A stretch of 64,000 nucleotides of DNA from Noviherbaspirillum soli (GCF_015352955.1 NZ_JACYOX010000019.1:39204-103203); one strand, 5' to 3'. Shown: positions 8,103 through 17,648, counted from the stretch's first letter. Program-made: numbers and translations. Notes: generated from the sequence alone by a model not told the origin.

Positions 8103-9606
8103 CTGAAACGGACTCCTCGGCCGCGGCCGGCTTTTCCTGCAGCGCCAGCGATACCCGGAACAGCGAACCGGGATGCGCCTTGTCATTGCTGTGCGGGTTG
8201 TTATAGATCTCGACCTCGGCGCCGTGCTGCTGCGCGATCTCGCGCACGATGGCCAGCCCCAGGCCGCTGCCCTCGGTATGGCTGCCCAGTATGCGGTAGA
8301 AGCGCTCGAACACATGGGCGCGTTCGGCCGGCGCGATGCCGGGGCCGGTATCCTCCACTTCCATGATCGCCAGCCTCCGTTCGCGGTCGGCGCGCACCCG
8401 CACGGTGACGGCGCCGCCGGCCGGCGTGTAATGCAGCGCATTGTCGATCAGGTTGCCCAGCAGTTCGCGCAGCATGGTCGGATTGCCGCTGACCATCAGC
8501 GGATGGCCGGGCTGCTCGAAGCCCAGGTCGATGCGCCGCGCAAAGGAGAGCTGCACCCAGTCATGCACCACGTTGCGCGCCAGTTCGGACAGTTCGATCG
8601 GCATGAATGGGTAAGCCTGCGGCGACTGGTTCTCGGCCCGGGCCAGCGCCAGCAGCTGGTTGACCAGGCGGGTGGCCGACTCCGAACTCTTGGCCAGCTG
8701 CTCCAGCGAGCGGTGTATCTCGTCGGCGCTGGTCTGGCGCAGCGCCAGTTCGGACTGCATGCGCATGCCGGCCAGCGGCGTCTTCATCTGGTGCGCGGCA
8801 TCGGCGATGAAGCGCTTCTGCATCTGCAGGCTTTGCGACAGTTGCTCCAGCATGTAGTTGAGCGAGCCGACCAGCGGCGTGATCTCTTCCGGCACATGGC
8901 TCGAATCGATGGGGGAGAGGTCGTCGGTGCGGCGGGCGCGGATGTGCTGCTGCAGCTCGGCCAGCGGTTTCAGGCCGCGCGACAGCGCGAACCACACCAG
9001 TGCCAGCGCAATCGGCAGGATGATGAATTCCGGCAGGATCACGCCCTTGATGATCTGATTGGCCAGTTCGGCGCGCTTGTCCAGGGTTTCGCCGACCTGC
9101 ACCAGCGCCAGCCGGCGCTCCGCATCGGGCGCGCTCGGCGGCAGGGTCACATAGACATAGGCAATGCGGATGTCGGTGTTGCGCACGGTCGCATGGCGCA
9201 ACTGCACTGACCACGGCGACACCTCTTCCTCTTCCCTGGGCGCAGGCAGCTCGAAGTCGCCGTCGATCACCGCGCCGTCCGGCGAGCGCACCTGGTAATA
9301 GACATTGTCGACATCATCGGCGCGCAGCAGGTCGCGCGCGGCCGCCGGCAGCGGCACCGTCAGCCGGCCATTGATCTCCTTGACCTGCTGCGCCAGCACG
9401 GTCACCCGGTCGTCCAGCGCGCGGTCGAACGGCTGGTTGGCGATGTTCTTGGCCACCACATAGGTGATGGCGATGCTGATGGGCCACAGCAGCAGCAGCG
9501 GCACCAGCATCCAGTCCAGGATCTCGCCAAACAGCGAGCGCTGCATGGTCTCTTCCGCTTCGTCGAACCCGGTGGTCGCGGAGGCGGGCGGCGGCGCCGG
9601 TTTCAT
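8092..9606 (-). CDS. Sensor histidine kinase, TctE-like
   Basis: A 504-residue membrane kinase. The ATG at 9606 lies 5 bases after the regulator stop, so the upstream extension of the frame is rejected. Order: a short N-terminal tail, a membrane helix near 33-52 (LVPLLLLWPISIAITYVV), a periplasmic domain of about 130 residues matching the TctE-type 2CSK_N domain, a second helix near 190-208, a HAMP-like linker, the dimerisation box with His272 (DAAHQMKTPLAG), and an ATPase domain with an N-box (LIDNALHYTPAGG) and G-boxes (DTGPGIAP, GSGLGLAIV). It would phosphorylate the adjacent OmpR-type regulator. Context with the symporter suggests sensing of a carboxylate. Confidence 0.9.
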   Translation of the reverse strand: MKPAPPPASATTGFDEAEETMQRSLFGEILDWMLVPLLLLWPISIAITYVVAKNIANQPFDRALDDRVTVLAQQVKEINGRLTVPLPAAARDLLRADDVDNVYYQVRSPDGAVIDGDFELPAPREEEEVSPWSVQLRHATVRNTDIRIAYVYVTLPPSAPDAERRLALVQVGETLDKRAELANQIIKGVILPEFIILPIALALVWFALSRGLKPLAELQQHIRARRTDDLSPIDSSHVPEEITPLVGSLNYMLEQLSQSLQMQKRFIADAAHQMKTPLAGMRMQSELALRQTSADEIHRSLEQLAKSSESATRLVNQLLALARAENQSPQAYPFMPIELSELARNVVHDWVQLSFARRIDLGFEQPGHPLMVSGNPTMLRELLGNLIDNALHYTPAGGAVTVRVRADRERRLAIMEVEDTGPGIAPAERAHVFERFYRILGSHTEGSGLGLAIVREIAQQHGAEVEIYNNPHSNDKAHPGSLFRVSLALQEKPAAAEESVSDGA

Positions 9607-9611
9607 CCCTG

Positions 9612-10310
9612 TCAACTGGCGGGGGCAGGCGGATGGGCGGCTTCGCTGTACTTCTCCAGGCAGTAGCCCAGCCCGCGCACGGTGGCGATGCGCACGCCGC
9701 CGGTCTCGATCTTCTTCCTCAGCCGGTGCACATAGACCTCGATCGCATTGTTGCTGACTTCCTCGCCCCATTCGCACATGTGGTCCACCAGCTGTTCCTT
9801 GGACACCAGGCGGCCGGTGCGCTGCAGCAGCACTTCCAGCAGGCCCAGCTCGCGCGCCGACAGGTCCAGCATCTGGTCATTGATGTAGGCGATGCGGCCG
9901 ACCTGGTCGTAGCACAGCGGCCCATGCCGGATCACGGTCGGCCCGCCGCCGACGCCGCGCCGCACCAGTGCCCGCACCCGCGCCTCCAGCTCGGACAGGG
10001 CAAACGGCTTGGCCATGAAGTCGTCGGCGCCGAGGTCCAGGCCCTTGACCCGCTGGTCTACGGAGTCGTTGGCGGTCAGGATCAGCACCGGCAGCCGGGA
10101 GTTGCGCGCCCGTAGCCGCCGCAGCACTTCCAGGCCGCTCATCCTTGGCAGGCCAAGGTCGAGGATCAGCAGGTCGAAATCCTGGGTGGAAAGTGCGGAA
10201 TCGGCTTCCTGGCCGGACTTGACGCAGTCGGTCGCATAGCCCGACTGGCGCAGGGAACGGGTCAGGCCATCGGCCAGTACGCCGTCATCTTCAGCTAACA
10301 GAATACGCAT
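9612..10310 (-). CDS. OmpR-family response regulator, TctD-like
   Basis: A 232-residue two-domain regulator. The receiver domain (1-120) carries the acidic pair in LAEDDG, the phospho-acceptor Asp51 (LLILDLGLP), Thr in LTAND and Lys in MAKPFALSEL. The C-terminal winged helix (about 128-222) has the usual EVYVHRLRKKI and VRGLGYCL motifs. It heads a four-gene minus-strand unit (regulator, kinase, DUF4212, symporter), so it most likely controls that symporter operon. The intergenic gap to recA on the other side contains the divergent promoters. Confidence 0.92.
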   Translation of the reverse strand: MRILLAEDDGVLADGLTRSLRQSGYATDCVKSGQEADSALSTQDFDLLILDLGLPRMSGLEVLRRLRARNSRLPVLILTANDSVDQRVKGLDLGADDFMAKPFALSELEARVRALVRRGVGGGPTVIRHGPLCYDQVGRIAYINDQMLDLSARELGLLEVLLQRTGRLVSKEQLVDHMCEWGEEVSNNAIEVYVHRLRKKIETGGVRIATVRGLGYCLEKYSEAAHPPAPAS

Positions 10311-10465
10311 GGTGAAACGGTGTCCCCTCTAGTTGGCGCCAGTCTATTGTCTTTTTGTCTACCCGGCAATAAATCAGGCGAACATCGAACAACTATCAAT
10401 GATTCGGCAGATTTTCAGCGAACATTTAGTGTACTGTCTCGGTCCATAAAAAACCCAGGTTTAGC

Positions 10466-10494
10466 TTGCATAAAGTACTGGATTTTTGTACAGT
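10466..10494 (+). promoter_or_regulatory. Possible recA promoter
   Basis: TTGCAT (10466-10471) and TACAGT (10489-10494) separated by 17 bases form a plausible, imperfect sigma-70 promoter. The SOS box overlaps the spacer and the -10 hexamer, the same arrangement as the E. coli recA promoter. The hexamers are weak matches, so the call rests mainly on position. Confidence 0.5.
10478..10493. promoter_or_regulatory. LexA (SOS) box upstream of recA
   Basis: CTGGATTTTTGTACAG has the CTG-N10-CAG form of the LexA site used by gamma- and betaproteobacteria, and it is flanked by TA on each side making a longer dyad. It lies 67 bases ahead of recA, placing recA under LexA control. Confidence 0.85.
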
Positions 10495-10559
10495 ACTGGC
10501 TGTGAAATAAATTCGTTGAATCAGACTATCCATCGTTGATCTCACGCTGAAAGAAATTT

Positions 10560-11648
10560 ATGGACGACAAGAAAGCAGCAATCTCCGGCTCGGACAAATC
10601 CAAGGCACTTGCTGCCGCGCTGGCCCAGATCGAAAAGCAGTTTGGCAAGGGCTCCGTCATGCGCATGGCTGACGGCGCGGTGGTCGAGGAAGTGCAGACC
10701 GTTTCCACCGGTTCGCTGGGACTGGACATTGCGCTGGGCGTAGGCGGCCTGCCGCGCGGCCGGGTAGTGGAAATCTACGGTCCGGAATCCTCGGGCAAGA
10801 CCACGCTGACGCTGCAGACCATTGCGCAGATGCAGAAAATGGGCGGCACCTGCGCCTTCATCGACGCCGAGCATGCGCTGGACGTGGTGTATGCGCAGAA
10901 GCTGGGCATCAACCTGCAGGACCTGCTGATTTCCCAGCCGGACACCGGCGAGCAGGCACTGGAAATTTGCGATGCGCTGGTGCGTTCCGGCGGCGTTGAC
11001 CTGATCGTTGTCGACTCGGTGGCGGCACTGACGCCGCGCGCCGAAATCGAAGGCGACATGGGTGACTCCCTGCCTGGCCTGCAGGCCCGCCTGATGTCGC
11101 AAGCGCTGCGCAAGCTGACCGGCTCGATCAACCGCACCAACACCCTGGTGATCTTCATCAACCAGATCCGCATGAAGATCGGCGTGATGTTCGGCAACCC
11201 GGAAACCACCACCGGCGGCAATGCGCTGAAGTTCTATGCGTCGGTGCGCCTGGACATTCGCCGTACCGGCTCGATCAAATCGGGCGATGAAGTGATCGGC
11301 AATGAAACCAAGGTCAAGGTCGTGAAGAACAAGATTGCGCCGCCGTTCAAGGAAGCGCACTTCGACATCCTGTACGGAGAAGGCACCTCGCGCGAAGGCG
11401 AGATCCTGGACCTGGGCGCGGATGCAAAGATCATCGAGAAGTCGGGCGCCTGGTACAGCTACAACGGCGAGCGCATCGGCCAGGGCAAGGACAATGCACG
11501 CAACTTCCTGAAAGAGCGTCCGGAACTGGCGCTGGAAATCGAAAACAAGGTGCGTGCTTCGCTGGGCGTACCGCTGTTGCCGGTGCCGAAGGGTGCGGAA
11601 GCAGGCAAGGCTGCGCGTGAAGTGAAGGAAGCCGGCGCTGCCGAGTAA
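10560..11648 (+). CDS. recA: Recombinase RecA
   Basis: The 362-residue strand-exchange protein and co-protease for LexA cleavage. Visible are the N-terminal [21 protein letters not shown] stretch, the Walker A loop GPESSGKTT, the segment [15 protein letters not shown], Walker [13 protein letters not shown], the DNA-binding loop 2 region [16 protein letters not shown] and an acidic-ended C-terminus. Length is normal (E. coli 353). Transcription is SOS-controlled through the box just upstream. recX, which often follows recA in betaproteobacteria, is not found; instead a terminator and a transposase relic follow. Confidence 0.98.
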   Translation: MDDKKAAISGSDKSKALAAALAQIEKQFGKGSVMRMADGAVVEEVQTVSTGSLGLDIALGVGGLPRGRVVEIYGPESSGKTTLTLQTIAQMQKMGGTCAFIDAEHALDVVYAQKLGINLQDLLISQPDTGEQALEICDALVRSGGVDLIVVDSVAALTPRAEIEGDMGDSLPGLQARLMSQALRKLTGSINRTNTLVIFINQIRMKIGVMFGNPETTTGGNALKFYASVRLDIRRTGSIKSGDEVIGNETKVKVVKNKIAPPFKEAHFDILYGEGTSREGEILDLGADAKIIEKSGAWYSYNGERIGQGKDNARNFLKERPELALEIENKVRASLGVPLLPVPKGAEAGKAAREVKEAGAAE

Positions 11649-11711
11649 GGTGGAAAAGGGTGGCGATCTGTGATCGCTGCATTTCTTTACAAGCCAGTTG
11701 CTTGGGATAGA

Positions 11712-11743
11712 GAAGCCTGCTGGAGACAGCGGGCTTCTTTCAT
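11712..11743 (+). terminator. Rho-independent terminator after recA
   Basis: GAAGCCTGCTG pairs with CAGCGGGCTTC (one G-T pair) around a 4-base loop, followed by TTTCATTTC. It lies about 65 bases after the recA stop. Confidence 0.75.
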
Positions 11744-11913
11744 TTCTGGAAGGCTTAGAGAAATGGCGATGAACGAAAGCGGCACTTGCGGTCGCGGTTT
11801 AGGTTTCGGTTGCTTTTGAAGTCCGCGCAGCGACCGTTGCCATTGCTTTTGAAGTGGTATCTGCAGTTGTAGTAGCCGTTGCCGTGAAGTCCCGTTGATC
11901 GAAGGCGGGAAGC

Positions 11914-12390
11914 CCACACGACAAGACTGACAAGCGGCAATTCTTCTGCAATCAGTATGTCGGCTTGTTGCTTCTGTATTTCTTCAACCCGACCCTAAGA
12001 ACACTGCGCTGCATGCGCAAGCTCACCGACCTGGAGTGCGTGCAGCGCCGGCTGAAATGTCATCGCGTTTCGCTCAGCTCGCTGTCGGAAGCGGGATCAG
12101 CCTTCGATGCCGAGCCAGTGCGCGAGATTTTCAGGGAATTGAGCGCGCAAATGCCGGCAGCGCCCATGTCCAACCAGCACAACGCCTTGCGCACGCTGAC
12201 TGCCGTCGAAGGCAGCTTGTTGCCGGCCTTGCCGCGCATGATGTGGGGATTGTGGCTCAACGAGCATCACCATGCGGCGAGGCTGCATTTGCATTTCGAA
12301 GTGGCACGCGGCATCCCGGCCGATGCCAGCATCACCACCGGACAAGGTTCGGAAGTGCGTCAACTGCGTCAGCATTTCCAGGCCGGGCGC
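11914..12390 (+). pseudogene. IS4-type transposase relic, N-terminal part
   Basis: The plus-strand frame reads DKRQFFCNQYVGLLLLYFFN, then an S-L-S-E-A motif (SLSSLSEAGSAFDAEPVRE), then EGSLLPALPRM and HLHFEVARGIPADASITTG. These are recognisable N-terminal features of a DDE transposase of the IS4-like group. There is no credible start and homology ends abruptly where the 3' end of the RMD1 gene begins, so only roughly 150 residues survive. No terminal inverted repeats were found. A related C-terminal relic lies near 37.4 kb; the two are not shown to be halves of one element. Confidence 0.65.
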
Positions 12391-13278
12391 CTAGTGGCCG
12401 AAATGCCCATACAGCGACACCACCAGCTCCATCACGATCAGCGCCACGATGTACCACTCGACCCGGTGCGAACTCTTGTAGCGGACCGTCTCCAGCAGCG
12501 TTTCGGCAGTGCGCACCAGCGTGGCCAGCTTGCGCTCCAGCGCCTTGGCGCGGTCGATGATTTCATAGTCGCCTTCGAGCCGCGCATGCAGTCCTTCAAG
12601 GTGGCTGTTGCTCCATAACAGCTCGGGCTTGTCCATCACCTCGGCTCGGCTGGTCAGCCTGTGTTCCGACAGCAGCATGTTGCCCACTGCCCGCATCAGT
12701 TCCTGGGAGCGCACCGAGAAGCGGCCGTCGTCGGCCAGGTCCTGCGCCAAGGGTTCGATGCGGTCGAATTCGCCGGCCGAGCGGCGTTCCTGGAAGGACA
12801 GCATGGCCGCCTTGGACATCACTTCGGCCAGCAGCTGCAGCCGGTCGCGGTCGGCCGCATGGATGTGGATGGCATTGCCAACCGGGCCTTCATGGGTTTC
12901 CGGGTCGACGATGACAGTCGCCTTTTCCTCGGCCAGCGCGTCGCCCTTGCCCGAACTGGCGGGACCGATGCTGGCCATCAGCCATTCGCGGTCGCCGGCT
13001 TCCTCGGCGAAGAAGGCCACCGCGCCATAGCGGAAGATGGCCGCCACGCCGGCGCCGGGCAGGCGCACCATCAGCGGCGACTGCGCCACCATCGGCAGGT
13101 GGGCCAGCGCCTTGATGTCGATGCGCTCGGCGACGATGGCCACGGCGGCGGTGAATTCGGTGGCGGCAATCAGCGGCTTGCCCTCGCGGCGCACGATGCG
13201 CTGGGTGCGGGACCGGCGACGGCCAGCGCGCGGCGTCCAGTTGATCGCGGGCCGGTGCGGGATGGATGGCTGGGTCAT
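12391..13278 (-). CDS. RMD1/DUF155 family protein
   Basis: A 295-residue protein of the RMD1/DUF155 family (COG1723), known from yeast mitochondrial Rmd proteins and widespread in proteobacteria. A basic N-terminus (PRAGRRRSRTQRIVRR) leads to a soluble domain with FRYGAVAFF, a family signature, then a long helical region with the YEIIDRAKALERKLATL motif, and a single C-terminal membrane helix (YIVALIVMELVVSLY). It is therefore probably anchored in the membrane by its tail. The biochemical role is unknown. Its 3' end abuts the transposase relic. Confidence 0.85.
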   Translation of the reverse strand: MTQPSIPHRPAINWTPRAGRRRSRTQRIVRREGKPLIAATEFTAAVAIVAERIDIKALAHLPMVAQSPLMVRLPGAGVAAIFRYGAVAFFAEEAGDREWLMASIGPASSGKGDALAEEKATVIVDPETHEGPVGNAIHIHAADRDRLQLLAEVMSKAAMLSFQERRSAGEFDRIEPLAQDLADDGRFSVRSQELMRAVGNMLLSEHRLTSRAEVMDKPELLWSNSHLEGLHARLEGDYEIIDRAKALERKLATLVRTAETLLETVRYKSSHRVEWYIVALIVMELVVSLYGHFGH

Positions 13279-13450
13279 TGTTCTTCTCCCGTAAATGAAA
13301 ACGCGTTCCTGCTCAGTAACGTGGCGTGCCGGCAGGTATGCAGCCCTGTTGCGCTGCCTTTCTACTGTAGCGCATGCCTGATGAAAGCTTTACCCTCCGG
13401 CGCAAGCCTTGCCGGTGCCGCGCGCCCATTTTTCCTTTATGCTGGCGGCC

Positions 13451-13939
13451 ATGCCGATTCCCTCGATTTTCTCCGCCGTCGTGCCGGCCCCGTTTGGCGC
13501 GATGGGCGTGCGCACCGACCATGGCCTGGTGCGTGAACTGGTGTACCTGCCGCCATCCCATGCGCTGCTGGACCCGGTCGATGACCTGGCCGGACAGGTC
13601 GCGCGCCAGCTGCAACGCTATTTCGCCGACCCTGAATTCCGCTTCGACCTGCCGCTGCAGGCAGCCGGCACGCCATTCCAGCAAAAGGTCTGGTCCGCGA
13701 TCTCCGCCATTCCGCCCGGCCGGGTGCGCACCTATGGCGACATCGCCCGCCTGCTCGGCTCGGCGCCGCGCGCGGTGGGCCAGGCCTGCGGCGCCAACTG
13801 GTTTCCGCTGGCGGTGCCGTGCCACCGCGTCACCGCGGCCGGCGGGCTGGGCGGCTTTGCCAACAGCGCCGACGCCGATGGCTTTCACCTGCGGGTCAAG
13901 CGCTGGCTGCTGGCCCATGAAGGCGTGGAGGGCTACTGA
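13451..13939 (+). CDS. ogt: Methylated-DNA--protein-cysteine methyltransferase
   Basis: A suicide repair protein that takes the alkyl group from O6-alkylguanine onto its own cysteine. From the preferred ATG (13451) it has 162 residues. An Ogt N-terminal domain is followed by the DNA-binding helix-turn-helix (QQKVWSAISAIPPGRVRTYGD) and the active-site motif PCHRV with Cys124. Earlier in-frame starts at 13409 and 13439 would add a few residues; no clear ribosome site settles it. Its TGA overlaps the xerD ATG by one base, so the pair is coupled. Confidence 0.93.
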   Translation: MPIPSIFSAVVPAPFGAMGVRTDHGLVRELVYLPPSHALLDPVDDLAGQVARQLQRYFADPEFRFDLPLQAAGTPFQQKVWSAISAIPPGRVRTYGDIARLLGSAPRAVGQACGANWFPLAVPCHRVTAAGGLGGFANSADADGFHLRVKRWLLAHEGVEGY

Positions 13940-14850
13940 TGGAGCAGGCAGCAAAGGCGCTCGCAAGCCAGCCGCAGATCGATGCCTTCTGCGACACCCT
14001 GTGGCTGGAAGACGGCCTGGCGAAGAACACCCTGGAAGCCTACCGGCGCGACCTCACCCTGTTTGCGGTTTGGCTGGAAGCCGAGCACGGCAAGCCGCTG
14101 GACGCGGCGGGCGCGCCGGAACTCAACGGCTATTTCGCCGCCCGCCATGCCGACAGCCGCGCCACCTCGTCGAACCGCCGGCTGGCGGTGCTGCGGCGCT
14201 ATTACCAGATGGCGCTGCGGCAGAACCGCATTGCCATCGACCCCTGCCTGCGCATGCGTTCGGCGCGCCAGCCGCAGCGTTTCCCCAAGACATTGTCGGA
14301 GGCCCAGGTCGAGGCGCTGCTGGCCGCGCCCGACACCGGCACGCCGCTGGGCCTGCGCGACCGCACCATGCTGGAACTGATGTATGCCAGTGGCCTGCGG
14401 GTATCGGAACTGGTGCTGCTCAAATCCATGGAAGTCGGCATGAACGAAGGCGTGCTGCGCATCACCGGCAAGGGCGACAAGACGCGGCTGGTGCCGTTCG
14501 GCGACGAGGCGCGCGGCTGGATCGAGCGTTACCTGAAGGAAGCGCGCGGCGCCATCCTGAACGGGCAGACCGATGACGCCCTGTTCGTCACTGCCCGCGG
14601 CGGCGCGATGACCCGGCAGATGTTCTGGATACTGATCAAGAAACATGCGTTGAAGGCCGGCATCAATGCGCCGCTGTCGCCGCATACCCTGCGCCATGCC
14701 TTCGCCACCCATCTGCTCAACCATGGCGCCGACCTGCGGGTGGTGCAGTTGCTGCTGGGCCATGCCGACATTTCCACCACCCAGATCTATACCCACGTCG
14801 CCCGCGAGCGTCTGAAGCTGCTGCATGCGCAGCATCATCCCCGCGGCTGA
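13939..14850 (+). CDS. xerD: Site-specific tyrosine recombinase XerD
   Basis: With XerC it resolves chromosome dimers at dif. The 303 residues comprise an N-terminal SAM-like core-binding domain (about 10-105) and a catalytic domain with all expected residues: Arg154 (SGLRVSEL), Lys178 (TGKGDK), His249 and Arg252 ([12 protein letters not shown]), His275 (LLGHADIST) and the nucleophile Tyr284 (TQIYTH). Length and motifs match housekeeping XerD rather than a phage integrase, and the gene is embedded in core genes. Start overlaps the ogt stop. Confidence 0.95.
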   Translation: MEQAAKALASQPQIDAFCDTLWLEDGLAKNTLEAYRRDLTLFAVWLEAEHGKPLDAAGAPELNGYFAARHADSRATSSNRRLAVLRRYYQMALRQNRIAIDPCLRMRSARQPQRFPKTLSEAQVEALLAAPDTGTPLGLRDRTMLELMYASGLRVSELVLLKSMEVGMNEGVLRITGKGDKTRLVPFGDEARGWIERYLKEARGAILNGQTDDALFVTARGGAMTRQMFWILIKKHALKAGINAPLSPHTLRHAFATHLLNHGADLRVVQLLLGHADISTTQIYTHVARERLKLLHAQHHPRG

Positions 14851-14866
14851 CGAAATGATTGGCGCC

Positions 14867-15253
14867 ATGGCGATCCGCATCGTCCGTCTCGGCAGCCCGC
14901 GCGTGCAAGGCGAGGGCTTGCGGCTGGGCACCGTGCGGCGTCCGCCGCGCGGCGTGCCCAAGGCCGACTTCGCCCGGCGCGACTTCTACGACGTCTGGCT
15001 GCCGCTGCTCTCGCCTGAACCGGAACTGGTGAAAACCTGGCTGCAGGCGGAGGATGACGCCTCTCTATCCCGCTGCCGCAGGCACTTCATCGCCCAGATG
15101 AACAAGCCCGACGCCGCCCGCCTGCTCGACCTGCTGGCGGCGCTGTCGCACCAGACCGCCTTGTCCCTGGGCTGCTACTGCGTCGACCCGGCCCGCTGCC
15201 ACCGCACCGTATTGCGCGATCTCCTTATTGAGCGTGGAGCGATTATCGAATAA
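14867..15253 (+). CDS. DUF488 family protein
   Basis: A short protein of the DUF488 family (COG3189), 128 residues from the ATG at 14867; an alternative ATG at 14855 adds four. Family features are the GSPRVQGEGLRLGTVRRPPRG start, FYDVWLPLLSPEPELVK, and the C-terminal LGCYCVDPARCHRTVL. Two close cysteines and a histidine in that last motif could bind metal, but no reaction is established. It begins just after or overlapping the xerD stop, so probably shares its transcript. Confidence 0.8.
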   Translation: MAIRIVRLGSPRVQGEGLRLGTVRRPPRGVPKADFARRDFYDVWLPLLSPEPELVKTWLQAEDDASLSRCRRHFIAQMNKPDAARLLDLLAALSHQTALSLGCYCVDPARCHRTVLRDLLIERGAIIE

Positions 15254-15315
15254 AAGTTCGGCATGCTACGATGCTGGGACAGCCCACCCAGTAGTCCTTC
15301 ATCGGAGAGAACGTC

Positions 15316-15513
15316 GTGGCGAAAACCAATTTTCAGTATGAGAAGCGGCAGAAAGAGCTTGAAAAGAAGCGCAAGAAGGAAGAGAAGCTGAAGCGCAAGC
15401 AGGAGCGCGGAAGCGAAAGCGGCGAGAGTGGCGAGAGTGGCGATACCCAGGCCAGCGGCACGGAAGCGCTGCCCGAGCCGGTGGAACACGATTCCCAGAC
15501 CGAAACGCCCTGA
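15316..15513 (+). CDS. Small charged hypothetical protein (65 aa)
   Basis: A GTG start at 15316 with GGAGAG about 6 bases upstream. The first half is a run of Lys, Arg and Glu (KRQKELEKKRKKEEKLKRKQ), the second half Ser, Gly and Glu with a tandem SGESGESG. Such a protein is predicted to be a solvent-exposed helix followed by a disordered tail. Similar small KR-rich proteins occur in Burkholderiales, but no function is assigned. Confidence 0.7.
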   Translation: MAKTNFQYEKRQKELEKKRKKEEKLKRKQERGSESGESGESGDTQASGTEALPEPVEHDSQTETP

Positions 15514-15518
15514 TCCGG

Positions 15519-16475
15519 TTACCGCTGGAACAGGCGCAGCCTGACCAGCACCGCGCCGTGGTCGGAGGTTTCGGGGGCGCGGAAAATGACATGGTCATTC
15601 AGGTAGGCCACGTCGAGCACTTCACCCAGCGCATGCTTTGATGCCGGATTGAACTCCTCCGAGACCAGCACATGGTCGATGGTCTCAAAGTTGCCGTCAT
15701 GCACATGGGTATAGCCGACATCGCGCAGCGGGTCGCGCCGTGACTGCAGCCGGTAGCATTCAAACATCCGTTCGTCATGGCCATTCAAACCACGGCCGCC
15801 GCCCAGCGCCATCTGGGTCGGCACCGCGTCGGCCACATCATTGAAGTCGCCCATCACCATCATCGGCAGGCGCCGGCCGGCGGCGAAGTCGGTCAGCAGG
15901 TAGCGCAGGCCCAGCGCTTCGGCGCCGCGCCGCACCATGGATCGCAATACCGCCGCGCCGACGCTGGCGGGATCGGTTTCATTGTCATCGGTCCGGTAGT
16001 CAGGTCGCTTGGATTTGAGGTGGACCACAAAAATCGTCAGCGCCAGTCCAGGCGCCAGCAGGACCGGCACCTGCAGCACCGGCCGGGTGAAGCGGGTCAT
16101 GGCTTCCTTCAGGTCCAGCAGCGGCACCGCCAAGCCACGCGGCAGGTCCACATGCTTGACGGGCTCGCCGGCCAGCGGCAGCCGGGTGACCAGCGCAACG
16201 CTGGGTGTAAGCTTGCCCGGCTCGGGCTCGAAGCCGATATGGACGGCATCGCGGTAGCGTTCGCTGCGGGCCATCACGTCCCTGACCGCGTCCTGCGAAA
16301 ACACTTCCTGCAGGGCAATGACATCGGCGTCGAGCCGGTCGAACTGGCGCGCCAGCCAGTCGATCTTGGCGCCGTACTGCGCTTCGGTATAGGGTTCGAT
16401 GCCGTCGTAGAAGCGCAGGCCGGGACGGGCGAGGTTCAGGACGTTAAAGGTCGCCAGGCGAATTTCCTGTTGCAT
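15519..16475 (-). CDS. Endonuclease/exonuclease/phosphatase family protein
   Basis: A 318-residue member of the EEP superfamily of metal-dependent phosphoesterases. The catalytic motifs are in order: NVLNLARPG near residue 10, ADVIALQEVF near 52 (Glu metal ligand), HLKSKRPDY near 150, VMGDFNDVAD near 208 and the C-terminal TSDHGAVLVRL (Asp-His pair). No signal peptide is visible, so it is cytoplasmic. The substrate may be nucleic acid, sugar phosphate or lipid; sequence does not decide. It converges on the small charged gene and is divergent to ybaK. Confidence 0.85.
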   Translation of the reverse strand: MQQEIRLATFNVLNLARPGLRFYDGIEPYTEAQYGAKIDWLARQFDRLDADVIALQEVFSQDAVRDVMARSERYRDAVHIGFEPEPGKLTPSVALVTRLPLAGEPVKHVDLPRGLAVPLLDLKEAMTRFTRPVLQVPVLLAPGLALTIFVVHLKSKRPDYRTDDNETDPASVGAAVLRSMVRRGAEALGLRYLLTDFAAGRRLPMMVMGDFNDVADAVPTQMALGGGRGLNGHDERMFECYRLQSRRDPLRDVGYTHVHDGNFETIDHVLVSEEFNPASKHALGEVLDVAYLNDHVIFRAPETSDHGAVLVRLRLFQR

Positions 16476-16496
16476 AATACCTCACCAAAATTTCGA

Positions 16497-17006
16497 ATGA
16501 GCGTATCACGCATGAGCAGGAAAGAGCATATCTCCGAGACCCCGGCCACCCAGTATCTGCGGCGCCAGCGCATTGTGTTCTCGGAACATCCCTATCAGTA
16601 CGAGGAACATGGCGGCACCACGGTGTCGGCGCGCGAGCTGGGCGTGAATGAACACCAGGTGGTCAAGACCCTGGTGATGCAGGACGAGGCCGGCAAGCCG
16701 CTGATCGTGCTGATGCACGGCGACTGCAAGGTGTCGACCAAGAACCTGGCGCGCCAGATCGGCTGCAAGTCGGTCGAACCCTGCGCGCCCGAGGTTGCGC
16801 AGCGGCATTCCGGCTACCAGGTCGGCGGCACCTCGCCGTTCGGCACCCGCAAGGCCATGCCGGTATATGTCGAACAGGGCATCCTCGGGCTGGAGCGGAT
16901 CTACATCAACGGCGGCCGGCGCGGCTACCTGGTCGGCCTCGATCCGGCCGTTCTCCCTGCGATACTCCCGGTGACCGCTGTATCATGCGCGCTGGCCGGG
17001 CAATAG
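16497..17006 (+). CDS. ybaK: Cys-tRNA(Pro)/Cys-tRNA(Cys) deacylase YbaK-like
   Basis: A YbaK/EbsC-family editing protein that clears cysteine from misacylated tRNA-Pro. The body contains the family signatures STKNLARQIGCKSV, including a conserved lysine, and VGGTSPFGTRKAMPVYVE with the GTSPFG loop. The start may be 16497 or the second ATG at 16512 (MSRKEH); neither has a clear ribosome site. The 169-residue length is usual. It is followed 36 bases on by plsY. Confidence 0.88.
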   Translation: MSVSRMSRKEHISETPATQYLRRQRIVFSEHPYQYEEHGGTTVSARELGVNEHQVVKTLVMQDEAGKPLIVLMHGDCKVSTKNLARQIGCKSVEPCAPEVAQRHSGYQVGGTSPFGTRKAMPVYVEQGILGLERIYINGGRRGYLVGLDPAVLPAILPVTAVSCALAGQ

Positions 17007-17042
17007 CCGGCTCCGACACCATCAATAAGACCCAGGGAGTCT

Positions 17043-17648
17043 ATGTATACCGTTTTGTTCGCCGTTGCCGCCTATCTGATCGGCTCCATTTCCTTTGCCG
17101 TGGTTTGCAGCCGGCTGTTCGGCATCGCCGACCCGCGCACCTACGGCTCGAAAAATCCGGGCGCCACCAATGTGCTGCGCAGCGGCAACAAGAAGGCGGC
17201 AATCGCCACGCTGATCGGCGACTGCGCAAAGGGCTGGTTCGCGGTCTGGCTGGCCATCCGCCTCGCGCCGCAGTTCGGCGTGGAAGAGGGCGGCATTGCG
17301 CTGGTGGCGATCGCGGTCTTTCTCGGCCATCTGTGGCCGGTGTTTTTCCGTTTCGTCGGCGGCAAGGGCGTGGCCACCGCGCTCGGCGTGTTGCTGGGCC
17401 TGAATGTCTGGCTGGGACTGGGAACGCTGGCCACCTGGCTGATCATCGCCTATGCCTTCCGCTATTCTTCGCTGGCGGCGCTGGTGGCCAGCCTGTTTGC
17501 GCCGTTCTTCTATGTGCTGCTGTTCGGCGTCGATGTGCAATTGCTGGCGGTGGTGGCGATGAGCGTGCTGCTGGTTTATCGCCATGGCAAGAATATTGCC
17601 AACCTGATCAGCGGCAAGGAAAGCCGCATCGGCAGCAAGAAGTCGTAG
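17043..17648 (+). CDS. plsY: Glycerol-3-phosphate acyltransferase PlsY
   Basis: An inner-membrane enzyme that moves acyl groups from acyl-phosphate to glycerol-3-phosphate, the first step of phospholipid synthesis. It has 201 residues and about five membrane segments, starting with [17 protein letters not shown]. Three signature loops are present: the first [10 protein letters not shown], the glycine-rich [12 protein letters not shown] and [18 protein letters not shown]. The C-terminus is short and basic. Convergent with tsaD. Confidence 0.93.
   Translation: MYTVLFAVAAYLIGSISFAVVCSRLFGIADPRTYGSKNPGATNVLRSGNKKAAIATLIGDCAKGWFAVWLAIRLAPQFGVEEGGIALVAIAVFLGHLWPVFFRFVGGKGVATALGVLLGLNVWLGLGTLATWLIIAYAFRYSSLAALVASLFAPFFYVLLFGVDVQLLAVVAMSVLLVYRHGKNIANLISGKESRIGSKKS

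Noticed and set aside
6617..8206. A 529-residue open frame on the plus strand
   Set aside because: Antisense to the symporter and DUF4212 genes; composition is typical of a shadow frame.
13939..14850. Phage integrase marking an island near 14 kb
   Set aside because: Length, motifs and core neighbours fit housekeeping XerD; no composition change around it.
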